Notes under the pieces: generated by a model | Database searches by the model: none | The model's input: only the letters and a program-made list of their open reading frames with translations | What the model was told of the DNA's origin: nothing | In this document: positions 11,195-23,623 of the stretch, one piece after another | How positions within the stretch are numbered: position 1 is the first letter of the stretch | How the letters are laid out: every line of letters starts with the position of its first letter | Program-made: the position numbers and the translations under genes | From: Gnetum montanum | Lineage: Eukaryota > Streptophyta > Gnetopsida > Gnetales > Gnetaceae | Direction of reading: 5' to 3' | Assembly (NCBI GenBank): GCA_015680685.1 | Contig: MNCI01003467.1 | Location: 843,984-907,983, forward strand | Length of the DNA stretch: 64,000 bases

Positions 11195-13260
11195 TTGTTT
11201 TTACTGAACCAAGATAATAATGAGGTTTTTTTCTTTGAAGGCTCTCAACATGAAAATTCTCCACCCCTAGTTATTGATGATGGGGGTGTGAACCTAAATC
11301 TACATTCTACTATTAGCATTCCGAGTTTAGGAAAAGATGGCAATCAAGGTAGGAGCTCAGGCAAGCTTCAAGCTAATAAGAAATCTAATGAATGTGTCCA
11401 TGACAACCGAAGGGGAGTTGGCAAACACCATGGTGGTGACAGTCTTCCTCCCTCTTCACCCTCTTCATATGCATCCTCTTCTTCCTCTTCTTCTAATTTT
11501 GAAAAACGTTGTAGAAAGAATAAGCATGATGGAGGTGCTCAATGGGACAACAATACTGATCATTAAGCCTGTGATGAACAAAGGGGTAATAGAGGACATC
11601 ATCAACAACAATGAAATAATGATGATGATGAGCCTTTATTGGCAATTGGAAGCATGCTTAACATTGTAGAGGTAGTTAAGATTCCAACTAGGCATGTGAA
11701 AGATAGTCGGATTAAGCACTTAGACATTAACAATATTCCAAGATTTGAGGGGGGATATAACTTTGATCCACAAACACATCCACAAGATTTTCATGATGCT
11801 AGTGCCTTGTAGAACATTGAAAATGATTGGCAAAAACTCAAACTCTTTCCCAAGAGACTCATCAAGAAGGGTGAAAACTGGTATTGGTCCTTAGAGCCAG
11901 AATCTATACGTCAATGGAGTATAATGCTTGAGCTATTTAATGATAAATACCATATGTACTCCAGAGTGTCTAATTTGAAAAGATAAATTGAAGGCTGGAA
12001 ATAGGGAACACATGAACCCTTGCATGATGCCATGGGAAAATATTATTCTCTCTTACACTGATGCCCTAGCCATGGTTATTCTTAGAGGAAACAAGTTTGC
12101 CAGATCATAGATGGACTTAGAGAAAAAACTAGAAGAACTCTTGGGGTTTATGCCCAAGGAAAACTATCCAAACTAAGAGCTCATCAAATAAAAAGGCTAA
12201 TAAAGTAGCAAAAGAAGAAGGTGAGTTGTAGAAAACGGAAAGTGTAGAAGAATATAATAGGAACCCTTCCATTAGGAAAAGGAAGGTCTGATTTTGTGAC
12301 AAGGAGGAGTCACCACTTGACAAAGTGATGAATAGGAAAACCTTGCCTATCCAAAAATCTAATTCCAATATTTTGACAAAGGTTGATAAATTATGGGACT
12401 TTTTGGATAAAAAATTTCAAACTGCTATGAAGATTGCTAAAGCATCAAAAAAGTAGAATAGTAATCATGATCGTAGGAGGCAAAAAGAAGTTGAATGTGC
12501 CTACTAGAGAGATAAGGAAAAAGCTAGTGCAGTAGAATAAGTTGTGGAGATAGACTTTGATGATGATGCTGGATGTGACATCTTTCACTATGAACATTCG
12601 AAGGGATGTTGCCCTATAATGTCACAGTTACAAGAGTCTGGGGTGTACGTGTTGAATCCTTGACTAGCGTGAAGGAAAGCACCTAGACGATTGCCTTATC
12701 CTCAAGGTAATCTTAGGCAGTTCCACTAGCAACAATAGGCCTACTATCCCAGTGGAGCTCCACCACAACCATATGAGCAATACTAGTAGTGGCACCAACC
12801 AAAGTCATGGGGAATGCCACCTCTAAGATAGCAGTACCCTTATAGAAAATCAAATCCATATGGGTACTATGTTCAACAACCTATTTCTCTACAAAGCTCT
12901 ACAAGTCATGCCTCATTCTAGCATCACTATTACCCTCTAGATTACCATCAAACTCATTCACCAGCTACTCAAGGGGAGCACCCATATCCTTACCACTCTC
13001 TATGTCCTTCTACACACATCCCTCTACCCTCAACCTAGTTACCTTCTACTCCATCCATGCAAAGAGAAACTCCCCCATAGTAATAGCAATGGAATGCTAC
13101 AAGGGTTGTAAATTTACAACCATCCTTCTAGCTAAGTGGTTTAAACAATTGATTTAGTAAATGACCATTTTTCCAACCCAACATTCCTCCCAAACCCTCA
13201 CAACCTCATGCATCTAGTCACCCTATATCTCCAACACCCTCATCCTATGCATTAAACACA
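11195..13260 (+). pseudogene. element A gag pseudogene
   Basis: Reads mostly in one frame with many stops. The N-terminal part (11195-11566) is Ser-rich and basic. The capsid-like domain (about 11700-12220) includes NNIPRFEGGYNF, the block LKLFPKRLIKKGENWYWSL, and a segment around HQIIDGLREKTRRTLG-type sequence (some positions broken). It is followed by a Cys/His segment (about 12570-12620) and a Pro/Tyr/Gln-rich stretch (about 12650-13100). B and C have the same order. Several stops replace Gln (for example TAG at 11810-11812 where B keeps CAA). The gag product would form the virus-like particle; this copy cannot. Confidence 0.8.
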
Positions 13261-13379
13261 TTCGAGTGTCCTTCAAACCAAATGTCACCTCAAATATGCA
13301 TTGTAATGTTAACCTATGCTATTTTCAATTTGATTAAGGTTGGAAACCTTTCCATGAAACAACCTAACCTGGGAAGTCT

Positions 13380-16300
13380 GCTTATTTATTTGTAGATTGC
13401 TGGACATGAGCCATGTAATGCTCTTCTTGATTTTAGTTCTGGTGTCAATCTCATCTCTTATGACATGTACAAGGGCTAGAACCTACCACCTATCAAGAAG
13501 AGTTTCATTTAGAATTGGTAGACCAATCAATCATTGTCCCTTTGGGATTCGTTGAGGATATTATGATCACAGTTTGTGGGTGGTCCTATTCTATTCATTT
13601 TTAATGGTGAAAATTGCAAAGGAGACTTTCCTATCATTATGGAACATGCATGGTTAAACATTGTTGATGCAAGAATGGACATTAGGGACCTCTTCTTGGA
13701 AATATTTATGGAAAATGAATTTGGATGACTATAGAAGAAGCATGTTCCATGCATCACGTACAGTGATACTGAGTGCAATTATATGCAAAAAATTTGGTCC
13801 ATTAAAAGTACATTCATCAAAGCATGCAATCAGTATGCACAAGAAACAGATATCCAAAGGTGCCTATACGTAGCAACCACAAAATAGGAGGACACCCAGT
13901 GGCTGATAGCTAACTCAGTTAGTAGCATACTATGCATGGAACCCTTTAAGAGCTTGACATGTGCTTATATCGAAGGTATGGATAAACTTGAGCAAGTTCA
14001 TTGCCAACTCTTTGATGATGAAGATGATGATACCTTTTGGGGAGAGTTGGAAATCCCTGATAATTTCAAGAAAGAGCCCCTAGAGCTAAAAACTCTATCA
14101 ACTGGCATGAAGTATGCATTTTTAGACAATGGTAAGCTGGTTATCATCAATGCAAATCTTGCTCCTAAACAAAAAGACAAGCTATTAAAGGTGGTCAACA
14201 AATGGCCAATAACCTTTTCTTGGTCATATCTTGAGCTGACTAGAATTGATCCATAGATATGCCAACATTATATTTACATTGACTTGGCCATGAAGCCAAG
14301 AAGGTAGCCATAAAGCTAATTGAACCCCAAGTTAAAGTAGATCATCAAAGAGGAAATAGAATAACTCCTCAAGGCAGGGTTCATCTATCCCATTGTGGAT
14401 AGTGAGTGGGTTAGCCCACTCAAAATTATGCCAAAGAAAGGTGGAAAGTGGTAGGTTTGCATCAACTTTAAGCTATTGAATATGACAACATTTAAAGATC
14501 ATTTTCCATTTCCATTTGTCAACCAAGTGTTGGACACTATCTTCGAGCATTGCTATTTTAGCTTCTTGGATGGTTATAGTGGCTATAACCAAATCCAAAT
14601 TGTGCCAGAAGATTAGGCCAAGACAACATTCATGAGTCCCTAGGGGACTTTTGCATGTTGTAAGATGTTGTTTAGTTTGTGTAATGCCCCTACAACTTTT
14701 CCATGCCTGGTCCTTAGTATTTTTTAATAGTAGATGGGTAGCAGGGTAGAAGTCTTTATGGATGACTTCTCTACCTATGGGTCTACATTTGAGTAAGGCC
14801 TAGATTGCCTTGAGTAGGTACTGAAAAGATGTGTTAAAAAAACCTTAGGCTTAATTGGTATAAAAGCCATCTAATGGTCTAGGAGGGCATAGTACTAGAA
14901 CATCGAATTTTATAAGAAGGGATTGAGGTAGATCCAAAAAAGATGGGGGTCATCTAAGGAATCACATGCCAACTAGAGATAGTCAAAGATGTTCAATCAT
15001 TCCTTGGACACACTGGCTGCTACCAGTGGTTCATAGAGAATTTCTATAAGATTGCAAAGCCATTGTTCAAGCTTACAAAGAAAGATGCTTCGTTCAGCTA
15101 GACCGAGGAGTGTGAACAAGTATTCCAACAACTAAAAGATAAACTCATGGAAACTCTAATTCTATGGGCACTAGACTGGTCTAGATCATTTTACATAATG
15201 ATGAATGCATTGAATTATGCCTTGGGAGCCATGGTTACATAGTTGGACAATAGGAAATGTTCATATTATATCCACTGCAGAAGTTGAAGCATTGTGGATT
15301 CATAGTTGAATTGCACCACAATTGAGAAAGAATTGATGGCAGTGGTGTATGCTCTTGAAAATTTTAGGCACTATGTGCTTGGCTACAAAGTTTTTGTGCA
15401 CATAGATCATAGTGCCATCTGCTTTCGAATGAATAAGCCAAAGGTAAGCCCTTGTGTCATACAATGGCTCATGATCTCTAGGAATTTGATCTCACAATGG
15501 TAGATTAGAAAGGAACTAAGAATGTGGTCATTGACCACCTCTCTTGGTTAAGGTGGGATAACAAAGAGAAGGAGATTCTACTCTCTAATCAATTTCTAGA
15601 TGAACTCCTCTTTACAGGAGCAATGAATGACCAAGTGCCCACCAAATCAAAATTGTATGATGGCATCCTTACTTACCTTCTCACTCAGGAGATGCCACAA
15701 GATCTAGACTTTAGGAAGAAACAATAGTTTCTTCATTAGACAAATTACTTCATGGAAATTAATGGACACTTTTACAAGGTGTGCATCAATGGCTTGGTTC
15801 GTTGGTGTCTCCCTAATAGAGATTAACTGCACATTTTCTAGGATGATCATGAAGGTCCTTGTGGAGGCCACTATGTAGGGCGATGCATGGCCATAAAAAT
15901 CCTAATGGAAGGATACTATTGGCCTACAATCTTTAGGGATGTCCACTAGTTTGTCTGATCTTGTGAACATTATCAAAGAGATGGTGGGATGACCACATGA
16001 ACAAAGGGTTCTCAATAGTGGATTCAACTAGTAAACCCCTTTGACATATGGGGCATTGACTTCATGGAACCTATCACATCCATGTTTAATGAAAAGGCAT
16101 ATATCATTGTAGTAGTCGACTACTACACCAAATGGGTAGAAGTAGTAGTTATCACCAATTGTACATAATCTACTGCTACTAGATTTGTATAACAAAATGT
16201 TGTAAATAGGTTTGGGGTGCCACATGCACTAATTTCTAACAATGGAACTGATTTCACAGATGCCACTTTTTGAACACTTATGCAATGCTTGGGGATCGAA

Positions 16301-16870
16301 CATAAGTTAACAACATCCTATCACCCCCAAGCCGACGGTCAAGTAGAGGTAACTAACAGGGAGATCACAAAGATGCTAGCAAGGACCATAGGAAAATATA
16401 GAAGAGACTAGGGCACAAAACTCAATGATGCCCTTTGGGCCTACCCTCAACATGAAAACTCCCTATTGGCTACTCTCCCTATGACCTCATGTATGGAAAA
16501 GTTCCAACACTCCCAATTCAATCTAAGCTTCGTACACTCTCAACAGCCTATGAACTAAACCTTAACCCAAGTCTAGCCTAAAAAGAAAGGCTGATCAACC
16601 TTAACATGCTAGGAAAAAATTGATTAGTGGCCCTAGTTTTAAATGAAGTGCACAAAGCATTCAACAAACAATGACATGACCTTAAAATATGAAAATTAAA
16701 ATTTCAACTTAGAGATAAGGTTCTCTATTGGAACCCCACACACGTACCTCAGGAAACAAAGTTCCAAACATTATGGAAGGGACCTTATACAATTGATCAA
16801 ACCTTTCCCTTTGTGGTCATGTTAATCTACAAAACTGAGAGCCCAAATAAATGGTAGTTGGTCAACATTT
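13380..16870 (+). pseudogene. element A protease-reverse transcriptase-RNase H-integrase pseudogene
   Basis: Retropepsin-like LLDFSSGVNLIS lies near 13420-13460. Reverse transcriptase spans about 14280-14900 with FLDGYSGYNQIQI (about 14560) and the catalytic VFMDDFSTYG (about 14750). RNase H follows (about 15030-15500) with ALNYALGAM and TTIEKELMAVVYAL. Integrase (about 15830-16560) shows a decayed HHCC zinc region, WGIDFME, an SNNGTDF-type block where the consensus Asp is Asn, and the QADGQVEV Glu. A post-integrase tail runs to 16870. At least a dozen in-frame stops and several shifts are present; many are TAG at sites expected to be Gln or Trp (14614, 14641, 14814, 14880). No chromodomain was seen. 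The domain order PR-RT-RH-INT is typical of Ty3/gypsy. Confidence 0.88.
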
Positions 16871-16889
16871 GACAAGTGAAGCTTTTCCA

Positions 16890-18534
16890 TGAGCCCAAGA
16901 AAGTTGGTGCAACAAATACCTCAACGAATGGACAACCATGCTCAATTTTTTAGATCTCCTCCTTCCAACTCAGTCGGGGGGGAGATGGCCATCTATGCTA
17001 ATTATCCATATGGCTCCTTATTTTTTCTATTTTTTAGTTTACACATTTTTATCTTTATAGTTGTTTATTTTACATCTTTTTGATTTTAAATCTTTTTCCT
17101 ATTTTACACCATCATTAGTACATTTGAATCTTTCTTAAATGGTTTTACATTTTCTTATATATTTTACTTTGTTTTTTTGAGTGTGATTTTCAAATTTTTT
17201 CTAATAAACATGCTTTGTACCAACATGACACAATGGTGTTGTAGCTATTACTAATGATAGTTTGTTCTTTATGTTTTGTTTACTAATGTCTAGTTTCTAT
17301 TTTTGAAATTTTTGTACTAATGGCTCAGTCATGGTTTCTTTTTCATGGAATAGGCAATGAGTCCATAATATTAACCTATTGACAAACTCAATGGTTTTCC
17401 TTGTTTTGGAAGTTTGAGGTTCCTTTCATTAAATAAACCTTTAATAAATTGGTGACCTTGGTAGTTTCTGGAATTGGAAAGGATTCAAAGGTTTATATAG
17501 GGTGTGACTTCAAGGGGACTCAATACTCTTTGTACTCTTATACTTACTTGGGTGCTTGAGTGTTTTTCATGGATTTCTTACCATTCCATATCGTTTAATA
17601 ATAGGAAGTTAAATAATGTCTTTGCATGGTGTGGTTTCCATCCAAAAAGAAAAAAAAAACAAAAAAATAAAAAGAAGAAGAAAAAAAATAAACATGATGG
17701 AAATTCAAAGCACATCCCTTAGACAAATAAACAAGCTACAAACATTGGTTATGGGACTAGAAAGACATGTTACCCATGCTTGAAGTTCCTCTCGAACTAA
17801 GGCCCTCTCTCACTTCCTTCTTTTCTTTTTTTCTCTTTATGGAATAGTGGTTCTTCTATGGGAGTACTCTTGTGTCTTGAGTAGATGGATTAGTCTTAAA
17901 GTGGTGATGCAAAGTCACTAAAAGAGGTTGGTTTTGGTTTGGACTAAGGATGGATCTTCTCAGGTCATTTTAAACACAAATCCACAAGGGACTTCTTATG
18001 ACCTTAATTTGGAATTCCATTCTACCTTCTCCATCATCCATCTATGCTAACTATAATTCATCTCACCGTTGATGTCCATGTTCTTAATTTTGTGTCTTGG
18101 TTTGATGTATTTGAATTCTTAAGTAGAATCTTCTATATTTTGATCCTTAACTTTCATGGACCATTAATCACCTATGGGATCTACGGACTCCTTAGGTTGA
18201 GGTTATGGAAGGGCAAATAAGGCATGTGCCTACTATGGGGAGGATCCACTTACATATCTCTTGGTGAAGTTCATTAAGTACCTTATCCTTAGATGTTCTT
18301 GCAATCAGAATCTTTCATACATCCATCTTCTGCATCACACCATGTGCTTCTTTACATATTTTGTTCATTAAACATGTTCTTTGTCGAATTTTTCAATTTT
18401 TTAGCATTCAAAGATCCTCTTAAATGATTTTATTATATTCTTGGATTATCTAGGATTCCATGGACCTCAAATTAATTGAAAAATTCCTTATATTTTTTGA
18501 GATATTCAAATTTGAATATGTTTGCTTATGGGCT
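16890..18534 (+). other. element A post-pol spacer
   Basis: Long non-coding stretch after integrase. Blocks are shared with B (40830-42040): GGGGGAGATGGCCATCTATGC at its start, an A-rich tract (17640-17695), and the block GGCATGTGCCTACTNTGGGGAGGA (18221-18245 here, 41981 on in B). Such conservation in a non-coding part suggests a role for the RNA or for expression of the downstream ORF. Confidence 0.5.
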
Positions 18535-18626
18535 CTGTATATGGGGCCTTGTCGATGGAGAAAATCCATATATGAGGCCCCATATACAGGGCCTCATCAA
18601 CGTAAGGAAAAAAATAGTATATATAT
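18535..18626 (+). promoter_or_regulatory. element A internal U3-like promoter
   Basis: The core CAGGGCCTCATCAACGTA (18587-18604) matches CAGGGCCTCGTTGACGTA in the LTR of the same element (10129-10146). In both places a TATA box follows after a similar gap (18618-18626 here, 10163-10170 in the LTR). A perfect 15-bp inverted repeat, CTGTATATGGGGCCT (18535-18549) and its complement (18575-18589), lies just upstream. The module sits ahead of the second ORF. Confidence 0.6.
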
Positions 18627-19079
18627 GTGCAACTTCACTTGAAAAATTTTACATTTTCTCATAAACACCAAGGGAATTTTTCAAAATTTAGAGCCCAAAA
18701 CCTTCCAGAGCCCATAACTTCCTAATCGTTTATTCAAATCACTTCGTTCTTTAACCCTATAGCTACCGAAGGTATGCTCTTCGTTACAAAGGCCAAAAAT
18801 GTGCCATTTTTGATCGAAATTTTTTTGCCATTTTTCTAACTCCCACAAGAGTTTAATTAAGAAATCAAGTCTTAAACACAAATTTACAAGAGTTAAACCT
18901 TTTCAACAAGATTCAGTAATATTTACAATAAAGATTAATAAAATAATCAATCTACCATGGTCCAACCTTAGCCAAAGTGTAACTAACTAAGAAGAAATGG
19001 TATTAAAAAATTTAAAGCTACACATTGTATCAAAAATGACACATTTAAAGATAGGACACTCCCATCAGGATGATGCACC

Positions 19080-21710
19080 AACACCACAAGAAAATCTAAA
19101 GGTGACTTTGACAAAGGCTTGCTTGAATCAAATCAAATTGCGAGAGGTTTAGAAAATAGTGCTCTAGGAGTTAAAATTTAGCCCATTCCTGTGCAGGACT
19201 AGTTAAAGGCCTCTCCCATGTGGCCAATCATCACTTCCACTAGGGAGTGGTACATGGGAGAGACATTTCTATTCTAGAATAATAGGTAGCCTAGATCAAC
19301 AATAAAAATCAAGGATATCTTAGTGTCCTACTTAGTGTTGGCCATTGCTATAGTGATTGGGTTGTTGGAAATGGGGGCAAGCCTTGTTGAGATCCCAATG
19401 TAGGTAGATCCCAACATCAAGAAAGAATGGGTTTAGCAGTGCTATGGTGTTGATTGCAAGGAGTTTAGTGTGTTCACACCAACAGAGAGAATCCACTACA
19501 AGATTGTGACCTTTCACCTCAATCCCATGGTGAGGTCAAGAAAAATCATTGCCTTCTTTGCTCAAGAATATGTTTCTTTGAGTGGGAGATTCCTTATGAA
19601 CCTTCCATAGCTGATCTATCTAGAGATGGAGAAGTGGTTTAAAGAAAATGAACATGGAAGAGAGGCACTCCCCTTCCCATGCCTCATCATAAAACTCTGT
19701 TGGAGGGGAGGAATAGCTTGTTACATCAATGAAATTGTTAGACATGTTTAAAAAACAACTATCCACAACGTCCACTTGCCACTTAAAAAACTATGCTAGA
19801 CATTATTGCAACTACCCAACAGTTATGTGAATACTAGGAATGGCTCTTGAGTGAATAAGAGTAATGAGTAGGTACAAGTGGCAGTGACTCATCCATGTAT
19901 AGACTAGCAATGAGTCACCTAAATGAGGTGTCCCATATAATTATTTTGATGGGTAAAGGTGGATCTATTTTCTTAGCCCAAAGAACACAACTACATGCGA
20001 GGTCAAATTTGAGCACCAGAAAGGTCATAGTATCTCTCGTAAAACAACAATGACTACCAAAAATCTCTAGGAATGCTATGACCTTCTTGGTGTGTTTGGA
20101 GGAGGATGAAGAGGCAACTATATTGGTGATGTAGCACCATGGATAGGATACTATAGAAAAAGTGGTTGTTGACCATATTACTAAAACACTCAATGCATCT
20201 ACAACATCTGTGCTAGACATTACTACACTCAAAGATGTTTAGATGTTCACAAGAATCACAAGTGGTAGAATAAGTGTAGCATAGCATGAAGAACTATTGA
20301 ACTGACTGGTGGGAATTGGGGAACTACTTTTAGATGTCTTTGACCTTTTGGACAATATTACTGTAACCCAATCAAAGCTACTAAAGGTAAGGAGCAAGAA
20401 TATCATCTTGGAGAGGCAACCTGAAATATCTAAGGAGCTGAATGAATGATTGACTATGGAAGTTTCCAAATCAAGAGCCTAGATTACTAACCCTGCATTT
20501 ATCAACCTAGTAGTTACAAGAGATGAAGCTATGGAATAGATTTACACTAAACTAAAAGGGGTTGAGGATGCAATGGAGATGATAGTGTTTTACCAATCCT
20601 TGGTAGAGGCCACACAACATAAGATTTAGAAGGCCTTGGATTAGACCCACTAGGAGAATGTACGGTTGACCATGAGAACGATCACCTATAGAATGTTGAT
20701 AAGCACAAGCAATAATAAATAGATTGCATCCATTAATAGTAGGAGAAACTAGCTAGAGCAAACATAGGACTGAGAAGATTAGTAGTAGAAAAGAGAAATC
20801 TCTCCATGGAGAAGGTCCATGCCCTTTGCTAGAAAACTACAATCGAGGAAGCCACTTGGAAATCATAAGCTCTCAAATTTGAGAAAGTCAAATATCATTC
20901 TAGAGATTAGGTTGGTTTACAAAAGGAACTAAATGAAAAACACATCTAGTTGGTGAACGCAAAAGTAAATGAAGCCCTCTAGAAAATCAAGCAAGGGAAA
21001 GAATTATGGCAACGCATTATTGATGGGATAGATGCCTATAATAAGGAGGAAATCTACACAAAGGAGTTGCAAGATTAAAGAGATGATAGAATATATGGAG
21101 CTTGCTAATATATATTATGAAAATCTAGCCATGTTGACTACTAGATGGCCATGGTCAAAATTGGAGAAATAGGTGTCTAGCTCATACTTGTTGTATGAGG
21201 TCAAGTTCAAGCATCATAAAAACATCAAGCAAAAGCTTGTAGTGGAAAATGCTAAACTTGAAGTTCTCAAGGAAATATTTAGTTATCAATGATCAATTTT
21301 TGAGAAGTTAACTAAGAGGATGAATGACTACTAGGAGCTATAGAATGTAGTCAAGGCATTCGATATCAAACACAAATAGTTTTTTGCCTGGTTTGTCAAC
21401 ATGAAGGAGATCTTTCCAATAATGCCCTATCTATGAGATATTCCCATACTAGCCCACATTGGTGATGCCGCATGAACTGTGAATGATCCCCAAAGTAAAG
21501 AAGAGAAGATGAAGGCATTACTAGATGCCTTTCACCTTCCACCAATGGTTGTAGCTGTAGTAGGATAGCTATAGTTGCCTTAGCTACCACACATGCCTAA
21601 AGGTGGTGAAGGTCTTTTAGAACCTTAGGAGCCTTCACCGCTTGGGACTGTTTGATCTTCTCCACCACCTTCATGCCACCAGAGGATGTGCTATCTAATT
21701 TTTATGTAGT
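19080..21710 (+). pseudogene. element A downstream extra ORF, pseudogene
   Basis: A second coding region after pol, heavily broken. It has recognisable protein-like stretches shared with element C. Near 19610-19700 is LEMEKWFKENEHGREALPF, then LIIKLCW, matching the RWFKEKKVGKPTLPFPCLI-type block of C. A long charged, helix-prone middle (about 20240-21380) follows. The end, near 21380-21520, reads FFAWFVNMKEIFPIMPYL, then HIGDAAW, matching a C block with MFPHLPCP and NIGSIAW, and is followed by a Pro-rich tail (about 21600-21680). The FPCLI-type block resembles the mobile-domain or plant-transposon-protein region found in extra ORFs of some plant gypsy elements; that assignment is tentative. 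The function is unknown. Confidence 0.55.
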
Positions 21711-21880
21711 CATGTAATGGTGTTCAATTTTGTGTTGTGAACACCACCATTTTTTATAATTTATTGATTTGTACACTAGGGAACTTAGTTTTGTCATTAG
21801 TTTGTTTTGTTAAGAGTTAGTCAATAATCCCATACCTTTCCAATTTTGTAAGGGAACTTGAGGATAAGTTTTCATTCAGT

Positions 21881-21890
21881 TGTGGGGGTA
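21881..21890 (+). other. element A polypurine tract
   Basis: TGTGGGGGTA lies directly before the 3' LTR. The same ATGGGGGTA-type tract precedes the 3' LTRs of B and C, within a longer conserved TTTTCATTCAGT context. Confidence 0.7.
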
Positions 21891-22621
21891 TGATGAGTGT
21901 CAAAGTGTCATGTTGAAAGATCTTTGTTGACATGGCCTCATTGATAGGCCTCCCTCAATGGGGTCCTGTTTATGTGGTGTTGCCCTATTGATGGAGCCAC
22001 GTTGATGTAGTGTTTGCTACGTCTATAGGGCCCTATTGATGTAGTATAGGAAAAACTATAAATATGAGCTCCTAGCCATGTTTATGGATCATAAAAGTCA
22101 TAGTAGCTATATTAGCACTTGTTGTGTATTTACCACCATTTAGGTAGTAGTATAGCTAGACTCCTACAGATTTGTCTTCTAATCTTAGCAAGAAATTAGT
22201 GAGTGTTTGCAGTGTGGATTTGAGTCAATTGTACAGTGTCTTATTTGAGTGGCATTGTACCTGGACACATTCCATGAATGACAATAAGATCAAGATTGAT
22301 TCATATTCATTATAGCACTTTGACTTAGAATAGATTTACTTTTAATGCAATCTATTTTCTATGTACTTATCTAATATTTACATTTTTATGCACATTAATC
22401 AATTGGTGGAATGAGTACGAATAGTTTCGAGCATAAACATATATTTGCTTGGTAATCCCAGTAACATTATTACTTGGTTCACCTAGTAGCATAACACTCA
22501 TCATCCTTAGGATAGTTTATGATTTAATTTTATTGTTAATTAGTTTAAATACTTAATTTTCATATTATTATTTAGTTAGTTTAAGGCCACAACAACATCA
22601 CTAACCATATGCCTCACTTGT
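21891..22621 (+). repeat. element A 3' LTR, first part
   Basis: Begins TGATGAGTGTCAAAGTGTCATG, homologous to the 5' LTR from 10008, and keeps the ACTATAAATA box. It stops at 22621 where element C begins. The flanking base runs CTTGT (22617-22621) and CTTGG (31859-31863) are the near-perfect target duplication of C. Confidence 0.85.
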
Positions 22622-23498
22622 TGATGAGTCATGATTTGGTCATGTTCGATATCAGACTTGAATATTGGATACCCGATATTAGGTCCCAAGAAGCAATGTC
22701 GGATATCTAATATCATCTCTTTCATGCTAGCTTATAAATAAAACACTTGGGGTGCATAGTTGAGACATAGTTTTATTATTAGATTTTAGATAGTTTTTCA
22801 TAGCTTTGTGATTCCAAGTTTTGTTATTCCTAGTGCATGCTACAGTGTGATGTTTGTGATTGTACAACATTTTTATTTGAGTGTGATGTACTTGGACACA
22901 TTACATAATTAGAAATAATTATTGAAATTACTTCCATTATTGTAGCATCCACTTAGATTTATTGTTTCTTTAATTATTTAATTTCTTAATAATTTACTAT
23001 TTTTCTTAGTTAATGTTTCCTTTTACTACTATTTACAATTCTTGTCATTAAGCGAAATGAGTATGACTAATCACAAACATTTAAGTGTAATTACTTGGTA
23101 ACCTAGCAGTGTATCATTTGGTAAGCCTAGTGACATACACTTGGTAATCCCAACAGTAGTTATATGAATTCCAAGGTGTATGTAGATGGTTGGGAATAGA
23201 TACTCATCAAACACAAGCTAGTTTAGACTTTGCTTTTCACTATTTATTAGCTTAATTAATTTATCTCTTTATTTTCATTAGGAGCAACATAAGATTAGGC
23301 AACATCAATCATATGCCTCACTTTGGACTAAACCATAAATGATAAAGCTACCACTAGTCCAAGTCAGAAGATAGCGAACTATGATCAAAGAATAATGATT
23401 TAGATGCACAACTAGTCCCATCCATGGAATTTGATTGGATTGTGCATGAACACTTGTGATTCATATGGTTGGGTATAGGGGCACCTCGTTGCTCATCA
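22622..23498 (+). repeat. element C 5' LTR
   Basis: 877 bp. The U3 holds repeated GATATT/GATATC motifs, including GGATATCTAATATCA at 22701-22715, then a TATAAATA box at 22733-22740. The R-U5 half is shared with A, B and D. The 3' LTR (30980-31858) is 879 bp and closely similar. Confidence 0.88.
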
Positions 23499-23499
23499 T

Positions 23500-23518
23500 T
23501 GGCACTATTACCAAGGAT
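23500..23518 (+). other. element C primer binding site (tRNA-Asp type)
   Basis: TGGCACTATTACCAAGGAT differs from TGGCGCCGTTGCCGGGGAT only by C-to-T and G-to-A changes, as expected of a methylated site that has lost its CpG and neighbouring cytosines. Confidence 0.7.
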
Positions 23519-23623
23519 GGTGCTAGTTATGTAAATTAGTTATATTACACAACATTGTTGTAAATGTATTAATGATATATCTGTTAGAAAATATTAAATC
23601 ATATACATTGTAAACCAACAACA

